In this document: positions 1-6,489 of the stretch, piece after piece | Position numbering within the stretch: position 1 is the first letter of the stretch | Layout: every line of letters begins with the position of its first letter | Notes under the pieces: model-generated | What the model saw: the letters and a program-made list of their open reading frames with translations, nothing else | Told to the model about the DNA's origin: nothing | Databases searched by the model: none | Made by a program: the position numbers and the translations under genes | Source: Gemmatimonadota bacterium | Lineage (GTDB): Bacteria > JAAXHH01 | Length of the DNA stretch: 7,022 nucleotides | Direction: 5' to 3' | Assembly: GCA_026713285.1 (NCBI GenBank) | Contig: JAPOOT010000064.1 | Coordinates: 1-7,022 of the forward strand

Positions 1-12
1 AGAGGACACCCA

Positions 13-1515
13 TTGTCGGAACCGCTTATTTTCGAACTGAGTTCCCCCGGTAGACGGGGCGTCAGGCTGCCCGCGCCGGACGTGTCGGTCAAGCCGGTTT
101 CTTCCTACCTGCCTGATGCGGATATCCGGACCGCGGCCCCTGATCTGCCCGAGGTCAGCGAGGTCGACGTCGTCCGCCACTATACCCGGCTGTCCACCCT
201 GAACTACCATCCCGACCGGGCCATGTATCCCCTCGGCTCATGCACCATCAAACACAACCCGAAAGTCAACGAGGACATGGCGGCGCTGCCTGGGTTCGCG
301 CGGCTGCATCCCCTTCAGCAGGACGAGACCTGCCAGGGCAGCCTGCGGCTACTCTACGAACTGTCGAATGATCTCGCGGAAATCGCGGGGATGGACGGGG
401 TCACGCTGCAGCCGGCGGCCGGCGCCCACGGCGAGCTGACCGGCCTGATGATCATGCGGGCCTACCACGAGCGCCGCGGACACGCCCGGCGCAAGGTCAT
501 CATCCCCGATTCGGCCCACGGCACCAACCCGGCCAGCGTTACCCTCGTGGGGTACGATACGGTACAGATACCGACCAATGCCCACGGACTCGTGGACACC
601 GGCCGGCTGGCGGAACTGATCGACGATGAAACGGCCGCCTTCATGCTCACGAATCCCAATACACTGGGCCTGTTCGAATCCGAAATCCGCACCATCGCGG
701 ACATCGTCCACGACGCGGGGGCCCTGCTCTACATGGACGGGGCGAACCTGAACGCCGTCCTGGGCATCACCCGGCCCGGCGACATGGGTTTCGACGTGGT
801 CCACTTCAACCTGCACAAGACCTTCTCCACGCCCCACGGAGGCGGAGGGCCGGGCGCCGGTCCCGTGGGCGTGCGGAGCGACCTGGTCGACTTCCTGCCG
901 ACACCTCTGCCGGTGAAGGACGGCGACGCGTACAGGCTCGACTACGACCGGCCCGAATCCATCGGCCGCGTGCGCAGCTTCGGCGGGAGCTTCGGCATGA
1001 TGGTCCGGGCCTACGCCTACATCAGGGCCAACGGTCCCGACGGCCTGCGCCAGGTGAGCGAGAACGCCATCCTGAACGCCAACTACATCATGCGTCGCCT
1101 GGAGCGCCATTACCCCCGGACCGTCCTGTTACACGGAACCCAGAAGGAGACGCCCATCCCCGCCGAAGTGCCCTGCCAGCACGAGTTCGTGGCTTCCGGC
1201 ACCCGGTTCCGTGAATTTGGCGTCAGGATGCTCGACATCGCGAAGCGCCTGCTCGACTACGGTTTCTACGCGCCGACGATCTACTTCCCGCTCATCGTCC
1301 CCGAGGCGGCCATGGTCGAACCCACGGAAACCGAAAGCAAGGAATCCATCGACCGGTTCATCGACGCCATGCTCGCTATTGCCGAAGAGGCGGAGAAGGT
1401 TCCGGACCTGGTCCGGAACGCCCCCCACACCACACCGGTGAGCCGGCTCGACGAGGCCCGCGCCGCCCATCCGAAGTCCCTGAATCTGCGGTACCGGAAG
1501 TCGCTGGCGGAGTAG
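13..1515 (+). CDS. gcvPB: Glycine dehydrogenase (decarboxylating) subunit 2, P-protein C-terminal half
   Basis: This is the PLP-binding subunit of the split P-protein of the glycine cleavage system. With GcvPA it decarboxylates glycine and passes the aminomethyl group to lipoyl-GcvH in the cytosol. The 500-residue length fits the family. Visible motifs, in order: YPLGSCTIKHNPK (residues 72-84, usually ...SCTMKYNPK), QPAAGAHGE (133-141), HGTNPAS (169-175), the PLP-lysine segment NLHKTFSTPHGGGGPG with Lys269, FGGSFG around 327-332, HEFV (390-393), and the C-terminal EPTETES (436-442). The chosen start is TTG at 13, preceded by AGAGGA at bases 1-6. It gives MSEPLIFELS, a typical GcvPB beginning. 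The frame stays open to the left window edge, so an upstream start cannot be excluded. gcvPA would be expected just upstream, outside the window. Neither this strand nor the TAG at 1513 shows a good terminator downstream. Identification is very secure; the start is likely. Confidence 0.97.
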   Translation: MSEPLIFELSSPGRRGVRLPAPDVSVKPVSSYLPDADIRTAAPDLPEVSEVDVVRHYTRLSTLNYHPDRAMYPLGSCTIKHNPKVNEDMAALPGFARLHPLQQDETCQGSLRLLYELSNDLAEIAGMDGVTLQPAAGAHGELTGLMIMRAYHERRGHARRKVIIPDSAHGTNPASVTLVGYDTVQIPTNAHGLVDTGRLAELIDDETAAFMLTNPNTLGLFESEIRTIADIVHDAGALLYMDGANLNAVLGITRPGDMGFDVVHFNLHKTFSTPHGGGGPGAGPVGVRSDLVDFLPTPLPVKDGDAYRLDYDRPESIGRVRSFGGSFGMMVRAYAYIRANGPDGLRQVSENAILNANYIMRRLERHYPRTVLLHGTQKETPIPAEVPCQHEFVASGTRFREFGVRMLDIAKRLLDYGFYAPTIYFPLIVPEAAMVEPTETESKESIDRFIDAMLAIAEEAEKVPDLVRNAPHTTPVSRLDEARAAHPKSLNLRYRKSLAE

Positions 1516-1706
1516 GTCCTTCAGGCTGCCGGGAGGCTGGTGGAAAGACGTGCCGGTCCGTAGGTTTGTTGCCGGCAGTTGGCGGCTGTTGGTTCGTTGG
1601 CAGGGTGATGGCTGCTGGAGGGTTGGCGGTCCTTCGGCCCGTTGCCGGGCCCGTGGGGAATGGCTATCCAGGATTGCGGTTACTCAGGTTAAACGTAGTG
1701 CCGGAC
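1516..1706. other. Convergent intergenic spacer between gcvPB and the isomerase gene
   Basis: This 191-base spacer lies between two converging genes. Its centre (about 1565-1630) is strikingly rich in G and T on the plus strand. It contains the 8-mers GTTGCCGG (1568-1575 and 1641-1648) and GTTGGCGG (1578-1585 and 1622-1629) twice each. A perfect 6-bp hairpin lies at 1636-1651. I see no hairpin followed by a T run on either strand, so termination here may depend on Rho or on the GC-rich hairpin alone. The small open frames across it have no ribosome binding site and no recognisable protein content. Confidence 0.6.
1636..1651. repeat. GC-rich inverted repeat without a T tract
   Basis: The arms GGCCCG (1636-1641) and CGGGCC (1646-1651) are perfectly complementary around a TTGC loop. 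This is the only tight hairpin I find in the convergent spacer. Neither side is followed by a T run in the reading direction, so it is not a classical intrinsic terminator. It could still pause polymerase or protect 3' ends of transcripts arriving from either side. Confidence 0.35.
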
Positions 1707-2513
1707 TCAGTCCTCCATCATCCGGTCGTAGGCAGCCTTAGCCGCGATCGAGATTTCCACAGGAGTCTGCTGCCAGTATTCCTCCCGGAAGATCTCCACC
1801 GACAGGGCGCCCGAGTAGCCCTTTTCACGGAGCGAACCCAGCATATTCCGCAGGGGCAGCACGCCCTCGCCCATGTAGACGCGATGCTGGTCGGTCAACG
1901 ATTCAGGCGGCAGGTCCTCGCAGTCGTCTACGTGGACGATCAGCAGCAGTTCGTTGGGGATCGCCCGTATGTCCTCGAATGAAACGCCCGACTTGTAGTA
2001 GTGGAAGAAATCCATCATCAGCCCCAGGCTGCCGTGTCCGGCCCGATCGATCACCTCCAGGGCCTCGCGGGGTCCGGGGATGAAGGGATGGCGTCCGAGG
2101 GGTTCGATGGCGATCTTCACCCCGTGGGCGGCGGCCCTTTCGGCGTATGCCCGGGCCGCGGCTGCCATGGTATCGAAGGCTTCATCCCTGTCCATGCCTT
2201 CCGGAGGCGCGTCGGCGCAGACGAGGAGGACCGGACAATCGATCGCCGCGGCGACCGTCGCCGCACGTTCGATTGATTCCAGTTCTTTCCTGTTGTCGGC
2301 GAAACCGACCAGCCCGTAGGGACAGAGCGAGGCCGCGCACAACCCGTGGGAGTCCAGGAGTGCTTTCAACTCGACGGAATCGTGTTCCTCCAGGTACGCG
2401 TCGAGTTTCCTGGACCAGATTTCGACGGCTTCGAAACCCGCCGTCGCCGCGGCGGCAAGGTCCTGCTCCAGGGTATAGGGCATGGTCGTCGCGCCGTTGA
2501 TGCATGAGTACAT
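1707..2513 (-). CDS. Sugar phosphate isomerase/epimerase family protein (xylose isomerase-like TIM barrel)
   Basis: The 268-residue product has the length and pattern of the AP-endonuclease-2-like TIM-barrel superfamily, which includes IolE, hydroxypyruvate isomerase and D-tagatose 3-epimerase relatives. These enzymes are cytosolic, divalent-metal-dependent sugar isomerases, epimerases or dehydratases. Residues matching the usual metal and catalytic positions are Glu137 (IEPLG), Asp168 and His171 (MMDFFHYY, the D-x-x-H arrangement), His194 (IVHVDD) and Glu240 (LSVEIF). The family's GEG..PL segment is at about 215-220 (MGEGVLPLRNML). The N-terminus (MYSCINGATT) lacks a signal peptide. The start is the ATG at 2513, with AAGGAG (complement of 2523-2528) nine bases upstream; that site is part of a 12-bp duplication. 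It is the last gene of the minus-strand cassette, 45 bases after the propeller gene. The fold assignment is firm. The substrate and exact reaction cannot be read from sequence. Confidence 0.9.
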   Translation of the reverse strand: MYSCINGATTMPYTLEQDLAAAATAGFEAVEIWSRKLDAYLEEHDSVELKALLDSHGLCAASLCPYGLVGFADNRKELESIERAATVAAAIDCPVLLVCADAPPEGMDRDEAFDTMAAAARAYAERAAAHGVKIAIEPLGRHPFIPGPREALEVIDRAGHGSLGLMMDFFHYYKSGVSFEDIRAIPNELLLIVHVDDCEDLPPESLTDQHRVYMGEGVLPLRNMLGSLREKGYSGALSVEIFREEYWQQTPVEISIAAKAAYDRMMED

Positions 2514-2522
2514 GACTGAATG

Positions 2523-2546
2523 CTCCTTATCTGGCTCCTTATCCGG
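2523..2546 (-). promoter_or_regulatory. Tandemly duplicated Shine-Dalgarno region of the isomerase gene
   Basis: On the plus strand two adjacent 12-base units read CTCCTTATCTGG and CTCCTTATCCGG, differing at one base. In the sense (minus) orientation each unit carries AAGGAG. The proximal copy ends nine bases before the ATG at 2513, which is normal spacing. The distal copy is about 12 bases further upstream, too far to act directly on this ATG. Together the two copies fill about half of the 45-base gap behind the propeller gene. Confidence 0.6.
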
Positions 2547-2558
2547 CGTTGCCGTTGA

Positions 2559-4094
2559 TCAGAGTGAAACGGAGTACAGCTTGGCTCGATTCATGTGGAT
2601 GGACACGGAAAGGGGTCTTCCCCGGAAGGCGGACAGATCGCGCTTTCCCTTCCACGTAACGACGCCGGACAGATCGTCCCCGGACAGGGGGTCGGACTCG
2701 GCCAGGGAGTGTCCCTCATATGCCTGCTGTGGACGAACAAGGGCATAGGGCGTCTGGGGCTGGACCAGCCCGGCCCGGATCCAGCCGCCGGGCTCCGTAC
2801 GGAAATTCAGCTTTAGTTCCCGTCCCCGGCACGGCGCGCCGATCATGGCCGTGTTGTTCAGCGTGAACCGCGCCTCGCCCGGCGCCTCGAGGGCAACGAG
2901 GCGATCCCGTTCCCAGGTGGCCCACCGGTATTCGAAGGAACGCAGGATTTCGCCGCGGTCGCAGCCGGGATAGCGCCGGATGTCGTGGCTGACGGGCGTT
3001 CCGCAGTACATGAGACCCCATTCCCCGTCGTCCAGGGGTACCAGGTTTGGTTTCGCGTAAACGGCCATGTACGGTAGTCCGGCCTGCTCCCGCCCGATGA
3101 TCGGCCTGCGCTCCGGCCGGCTCCAAAGGTCGCCGTCACGGCTTGTGGCCAGGGGGATATCCAGCGTGGCGCTTCCACGATGGTAGAAGGACGGGAACAT
3201 CAGGTGCCGATCGGTGCCCGGATATCGGCAGTAACAGCTGTCGTAGACGTCGTCGTCGATAGGATCGAGGGTGTCGGCCGTGAAGACAAACCGCGGCGCT
3301 GGCCAACCGCCGAAGTCCTGCCCGCTTGTCTTCACCACCGCCCTCCGGTCGTCCTGGCGGCCGCGCAGGTAGACTACGTACTCCCCCTGTGCTTCGTCGA
3401 ACGCAGCGATGTTCTGGGTGTCGAGATGGGTCTTGCCGAGATGCATCAGCGGGGACTGGCGCACCTGCCACGCGAATCCGTCGCAGGAAACGGCGCCCGT
3501 GACATAAGGGTGCCACAGTTCGAGCCGTTTTGCGATCTCCTCGTTACCACAGCCCCGTTCGACCATCCCGGTGACCAGGTCGTCGAAAAACTCCCCTTCG
3601 GTTACGTCGTCGCGGCGGACGCCGTCCACGGTGATTTCAGACTGGGTGCTGATTCCCTTATACCGTTCAGTAGACGGCGCCGAAGGATCAACGAAGATGG
3701 AGTGGAAATCGAAGAAGTCAGCCGGGTGCAGCAGATTGTTGGAACGGGTCCCGCCATATTCCTGCAGACCGAGGTCGGGACGATGCCAGTCGAACCCGTC
3801 AGCGCTCTCCGCATAGGCGATGTACGCTTTGCTGTCGCCGCCGGCGGTCCTGTACCACATCCTGAGGACCTCTCCTTCCCGGATGACGCAGAACGGCATT
3901 AGCAGGGATGACTCCCATGGCCTGTCTGATTGGATGAACGGCGCCGAATCTTCTGCCGGCTGCACCCGCAGACGCAGTTCGCCCGTCGGAGTATCCTGGG
4001 ACACGCCCAGTCCGTCCGCTCCCGCACCCGTGTGCCCGGGCCAGATACCGTACCAGTCCAGTATGGGCCTGGGTGTTGCGCTTTCGTCGATCAT
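2559..4094 (-). CDS. Five-bladed beta-propeller GH43/GH32-like putative glycosidase-related protein
   Basis: The 511-residue product has no signal peptide or membrane segment, so it is probably cytosolic. Its middle carries signatures I associate with the glycosyl-hydrolase five-bladed propeller clan (GH32/43/62/68-like). These are RMWYRTAGG (about 78-86), YAESADGFDWHRPDLGL (94-110) followed by SNNLL (118-122), and IFVDPSAPSTERYKG (133-147). Further blade repeats of the form 'SRDGDLWSRP' (318-327) follow. From about residue 405 to the end (FTLNNTAMIG...VVTWKG...LSAFRGRPLSVSIHMNRAKLYSVSL) it looks like the C-terminal beta-sandwich of GH32-type proteins. A WMNDPNG-type nucleophile motif is not visible, so catalytic residues are unassigned and it could be a non-catalytic binder or a phosphorylase-like enzyme. 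It starts at the ATG at 4094, with a weak GGAAAGG about 10 bases upstream. It sits between the transporter-like gene (121-base gap) and the isomerase (45-base gap), which suggests it acts on the imported solute. Confidence 0.75.
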   Translation of the reverse strand: MIDESATPRPILDWYGIWPGHTGAGADGLGVSQDTPTGELRLRVQPAEDSAPFIQSDRPWESSLLMPFCVIREGEVLRMWYRTAGGDSKAYIAYAESADGFDWHRPDLGLQEYGGTRSNNLLHPADFFDFHSIFVDPSAPSTERYKGISTQSEITVDGVRRDDVTEGEFFDDLVTGMVERGCGNEEIAKRLELWHPYVTGAVSCDGFAWQVRQSPLMHLGKTHLDTQNIAAFDEAQGEYVVYLRGRQDDRRAVVKTSGQDFGGWPAPRFVFTADTLDPIDDDVYDSCYCRYPGTDRHLMFPSFYHRGSATLDIPLATSRDGDLWSRPERRPIIGREQAGLPYMAVYAKPNLVPLDDGEWGLMYCGTPVSHDIRRYPGCDRGEILRSFEYRWATWERDRLVALEAPGEARFTLNNTAMIGAPCRGRELKLNFRTEPGGWIRAGLVQPQTPYALVRPQQAYEGHSLAESDPLSGDDLSGVVTWKGKRDLSAFRGRPLSVSIHMNRAKLYSVSL

Positions 4095-4215
4095 TCAGCT
4101 GTGCCTTTCCATTGGTACCTGTAATTGACAACCGGCAGGCAGGACGATCCGCAGGAAGCGCGCGGTAGCGACGTCAACCGAAACCATTACCGTGTTCGTC
4201 AAATCTGCCCTTGGA
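4095..4215 (-). other. Spacer between the transporter and propeller genes
   Basis: The 121 bases contain no open frame of note. In the sense direction there are two copies of TTGACG about 25 bases apart and a TTGTCA nearer the gene. None is followed by a good -10 hexamer at 16-18 bases. I see only short weak hairpins and no T-tailed terminator, so read-through from the transporter gene is the simplest assumption. Confidence 0.4.
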
Positions 4216-6237
4216 TCACCAGCCGTGAATCGCATGGCCGTCCCCGGGGAACCAGATCACATCCACGATATAGGACAGCAGAACGCCCACCGCGTAGGCC
4301 GCGATCACGCCGATTACGAGGGGCTGACCGCGCCGATAGAGGGACTCGTCGCCCACCCTCAATATGATCACCTTCACGAGCCAGACCAGCAGAATTGCTA
4401 CGACGCTCTTGCGGACGCCGCCGATCATGGCGACGGCGAAACCCACCGGGTGCAGCGGCCACCAGGGCAAGCGGTGATGAGCCAGGATCAGCAGGAGACT
4501 TACCAGGGCCCCTGCGCCGAAGGAAACCCGCTCCGAGGGCGAGAGGACCTGCGCGTTGCGGATCCACATCTCCAGCCCGTCCCATACTCCCCGGGCGCCG
4601 GCCACGAAAGCGGGTTCGGTGAACTCGAAGGCGCCGCCGCTGTACGCGAGGTGGAGCGTATAAACGATCGAGGTCAGGAACGTCAGCACCAGCGTGGCCG
4701 CAATTGCCAGGTACACGCCCTTTCCCACCCCGCCAATTCGGTCCCCCACCTTGGCCGCGTGGGCCATGGAACACATGCCCAGGGTTCGCCAGTTGCGTCC
4801 GTAGGCGTTTGCCAGCGAAAGCACCGTCAGGTCCCGGGACGAGAGGCCCTCCGTACCCACTAGACGCACGGTCGCCGTGTTTACGTCGTTATGCGGCAGA
4901 TCGAGGGCGGCGAGGCCGGTTTCCGCGACGATTCGCGTGACGCCCAGATATACCACGATCAAGAAAAGGAGGAACAGGCAGGTGAGCCACAGCGACATGC
5001 CTGAAGCCTGGAGCCAACCGACCATGAAGACGGTTCCAGCGATCAGGCCGAAAACTGCGGTACGGTAGGAGAAAAACTCCCGCGAGTCGTCCAGGTCCTT
5101 CGCGCCGCCCAGGCACTTACGCCACACCCTGTAGAGGTGCCGCCGTGCCATCCAGACCGTGAAAAGCGAAAATACCAGGAAACCCGCAAAATGCTGGAGT
5201 TCCATCACGCCGCGGGCGTTGGCGACCCCCATCCGCCCCATCACGCCCTGCTCGATCAGCTGCACGAGATAGAAGAACCAGACGCTGAACAGGATCTCGG
5301 TCCGCGTGAAATAGGCGATGCCCATCAGCAGGTAGTTGAACCGGATCATGACCGGCGACCAGGCTTCCCCCAGCTCAAGGTTTACGGTCGAAGGGTTTCC
5401 CAGAGGGATGGTAGGCCACGATGTGAAATAACCGCCCGTGTTCCATGCCATGATTGCCAGGGTGGCGCCGAATCCGACCCAGAAGGATCGTGTGCGGGCG
5501 ATCCGTGGCATGATCGCCCGTTCCTCGCTGCCTTCGATGAGCATCAGGGGAACCTGGGCCAGGGGAAAGGTCAGCCGCTCGTGTTCGATCCACTGTTTCC
5601 TGAGGATGACCATGAGGGACGCGCCGACGAAGAAGATGGCCGCGTAGAAGGAGCCCCACCAGAAAAGGGGAATCACCCAGTACCGCCACGGCACTGTCTG
5701 TCCGCGGGGAAGGCTCTCGAAGAACCAGGTGACGGCGCCGCCCCGGTCGGAAACCACGAGCCAGGCGGGCAGGTAGTCGAAGAACAGTTCCGCCCAGCGA
5801 TTCTCGGCAGACGCAAAGTAATGCGGACCGCTGATGACGGAGAGCGCGTAAGTACTGAAGGCCCAGCCGGGGATGGCGGATGCGGTGAACACCAGGAAGA
5901 AAATGACGATGATCTCCGGCCGCGACAGCGAGCGGTCCGGCACGACGATCTTCAGCGCCGGATTGAGTACGAGCACGACCAGAACCAGGGGGCAGAGTGC
6001 GGCGATGGGCAGGTGGGCGATGGTAATGAAGGAAGCGTGGATTACGTAGGCGGAATGAATCGTCCACAACGTAACGAGTACGGACAGTATCATCCCGAGG
6101 GCGACCGCCCGGACCGTCAGTCCCGCCGCAACGGGATGGGGACCAGGCATTACCTGCGTTCGGCCGCCGGGCATCACCTTCGCTCGGCCGCCGGGTTGTC
6201 CAGGTACATTTTGACGGGTTGCCGTTGATGAATTCAT
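4216..6237 (-). CDS. DUF6785/DUF6784-type polytopic membrane protein, OPT-like putative transporter
   Basis: From the ATG at 6237 this encodes 673 residues. After a Gly/Pro-rich N-terminus (about 1-38) it has roughly 12-13 hydrophobic segments, near residues 40-60, 78-100, 108-133, 186-211, 251-269, 296-324, 346-363, 393-408, 415-435, 508-531, 575-588, 611-627 and 640-661. Landmarks are ERLTFPLAQVPLML (220-233), TRIVAETGLAALDLPH (434-449) and LPWWPLHPVGFAVAMIGG (590-607). I recognise these as the DUF6785/DUF6784 pair, which I recall as distantly related to oligopeptide (OPT) transporters. Its role is therefore probably inner-membrane solute import; the substrate is unknown. An in-frame GTG at 6408 would add 57 residues. 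That stretch has A/T-rich third codon positions, unlike the rest, and contains a promoter-like sequence, so I reject it. The ATG at 6237 has only a poor ribosome site; ATGs at 6174 and 6150 are alternatives. It is the first gene of the cassette. Confidence 0.8.
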   Translation of the reverse strand: MNSSTATRQNVPGQPGGRAKVMPGGRTQVMPGPHPVAAGLTVRAVALGMILSVLVTLWTIHSAYVIHASFITIAHLPIAALCPLVLVVLVLNPALKIVVPDRSLSRPEIIVIFFLVFTASAIPGWAFSTYALSVISGPHYFASAENRWAELFFDYLPAWLVVSDRGGAVTWFFESLPRGQTVPWRYWVIPLFWWGSFYAAIFFVGASLMVILRKQWIEHERLTFPLAQVPLMLIEGSEERAIMPRIARTRSFWVGFGATLAIMAWNTGGYFTSWPTIPLGNPSTVNLELGEAWSPVMIRFNYLLMGIAYFTRTEILFSVWFFYLVQLIEQGVMGRMGVANARGVMELQHFAGFLVFSLFTVWMARRHLYRVWRKCLGGAKDLDDSREFFSYRTAVFGLIAGTVFMVGWLQASGMSLWLTCLFLLFLIVVYLGVTRIVAETGLAALDLPHNDVNTATVRLVGTEGLSSRDLTVLSLANAYGRNWRTLGMCSMAHAAKVGDRIGGVGKGVYLAIAATLVLTFLTSIVYTLHLAYSGGAFEFTEPAFVAGARGVWDGLEMWIRNAQVLSPSERVSFGAGALVSLLLILAHHRLPWWPLHPVGFAVAMIGGVRKSVVAILLVWLVKVIILRVGDESLYRRGQPLVIGVIAAYAVGVLLSYIVDVIWFPGDGHAIHGW
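6147..6194 (-). repeat. Two tandem 24-bp units encoding an 8-residue repeat
   Basis: Units 6147-6170 and 6171-6194 are adjacent and differ at only three of 24 positions. In the N-terminal tail of the membrane protein they encode PGGRAKVM and PGGRTQVM, followed by PGPH. The repeat lies before the first membrane segment, so copy number could vary without disturbing the membrane domain. Confidence 0.75.
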
Positions 6238-6348
6238 GGTGCCGTCACGTAATGGACCGCGGCGGACCGCGGCGGCGCCGCGCCATGTGACATCGCCGTA
6301 TTCTCGCAGTCCCGAGCTGTCATTCGCAGACGTCCCGAATTGAAAGGT

Positions 6349-6386
6349 ATCATAGGCATTAGTAGCGGAATCAAAAGGAAAGTCAA
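6349..6386 (-). promoter_or_regulatory. Candidate sigma70-type promoter of the minus-strand cassette
   Basis: In minus-strand sense TTGACT (complement of 6381-6386, five of six consensus bases) is followed after 17 bases by ACTAAT (complement of 6358-6363). Three bases further on is a better -10 hexamer, TATGAT (complement of 6349-6354), but at a longer distance from TTGACT. This is the most A/T-rich stretch upstream of the transporter. Transcription starting near 6340-6352 would give a leader of roughly 105-115 bases before the ATG at 6237. It faces away from the purA promoter, with the two -35 boxes only about 15 bases apart. Confidence 0.45.
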
Positions 6387-6401
6387 CGGTCGCCTTTTCT
6401 C

Positions 6402-6430
6402 TTGACACCCCCGGTCCGCGCAGTTTTCAT
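6402..6430 (+). promoter_or_regulatory. Candidate sigma70-type promoter of purA
   Basis: A perfect -35 hexamer TTGACA (6402-6407) is followed by a 17-base spacer and TTTCAT (6425-6430, four of six consensus bases). The expected transcription start is about 6437, inside an 18-bp palindrome. That leaves a leader of about 125 bases before the purA ATG, with a terminator-like hairpin in it. Confidence 0.55.
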
Positions 6431-6433
6431 TAC

Positions 6434-6451
6434 ACCGTAAGATCTAACGGT
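6434..6451. promoter_or_regulatory. 18-bp near-perfect palindrome at the purA start site, possible operator
   Basis: ACCGTAAGATCTAACGGT is symmetric at 16 of 18 positions; only the A at 6439 facing the A at 6446 breaks it. It begins four bases after the candidate -10 box and covers the expected transcription start, a common place for a repressor operator. Because it straddles the start it is less likely to form a full RNA hairpin. No known purine-regulator box (for example an E. coli PurR-type site) is recognisable in it. Confidence 0.4.
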
Positions 6452-6456
6452 CTCGA

Positions 6457-6489
6457 GGGCGGGTCTTATGACTCGCCCTTTTGTTGTTT
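6457..6489 (+). terminator. Rho-independent terminator hairpin in the purA leader, possible attenuator
   Basis: The arms GGGCGGGTC (6457-6465) and GACTCGCCC (6470-6478) pair over nine positions, one of them G-U, around a TTAT loop. They are followed directly by the T-rich tract TTTTGTTGTTT (6479-6489). The T tract exists only for plus-strand transcription. No plus-strand gene lies upstream for about 4.9 kb, so the only obvious transcript it can stop is the purA leader itself, about 20 bases after the predicted start. This arrangement fits transcription attenuation; insulation from stray read-through is the alternative. Confidence 0.65.

Noticed and set aside
349..1110. 253-codon minus-strand frame inside gcvPB
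   Set aside because: It is a shadow of the strongly conserved gcvPB, with low-complexity Val/Gly/His-rich content and no family resemblance.
1550..1982. Small plus-strand frames across the convergent spacer
   Set aside because: They run from the spacer into the antisense of the isomerase gene, lack a ribosome site and show no protein-like conservation signature.
3180..3902. 240-codon plus-strand frame antisense to the propeller gene
   Set aside because: It is a shadow frame with no start signal. The minus-strand reading shows conserved propeller motifs across the same stretch.
4095..4215. Possible internal promoter before the propeller gene (TTGACG twice, TTGTCA once)
   Set aside because: No matching -10 hexamer lies at 16-18 bases from any of them.
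5137..6228. 363-codon open frame on the plus strand, antisense to the membrane protein
   Set aside because: Its product is Asp/His/Arg/Gly-rich with no recognisable fold. It mirrors the codon periodicity of the minus-strand gene, whose hydrophobic segments and family landmarks are clear. No ribosome site is evident.
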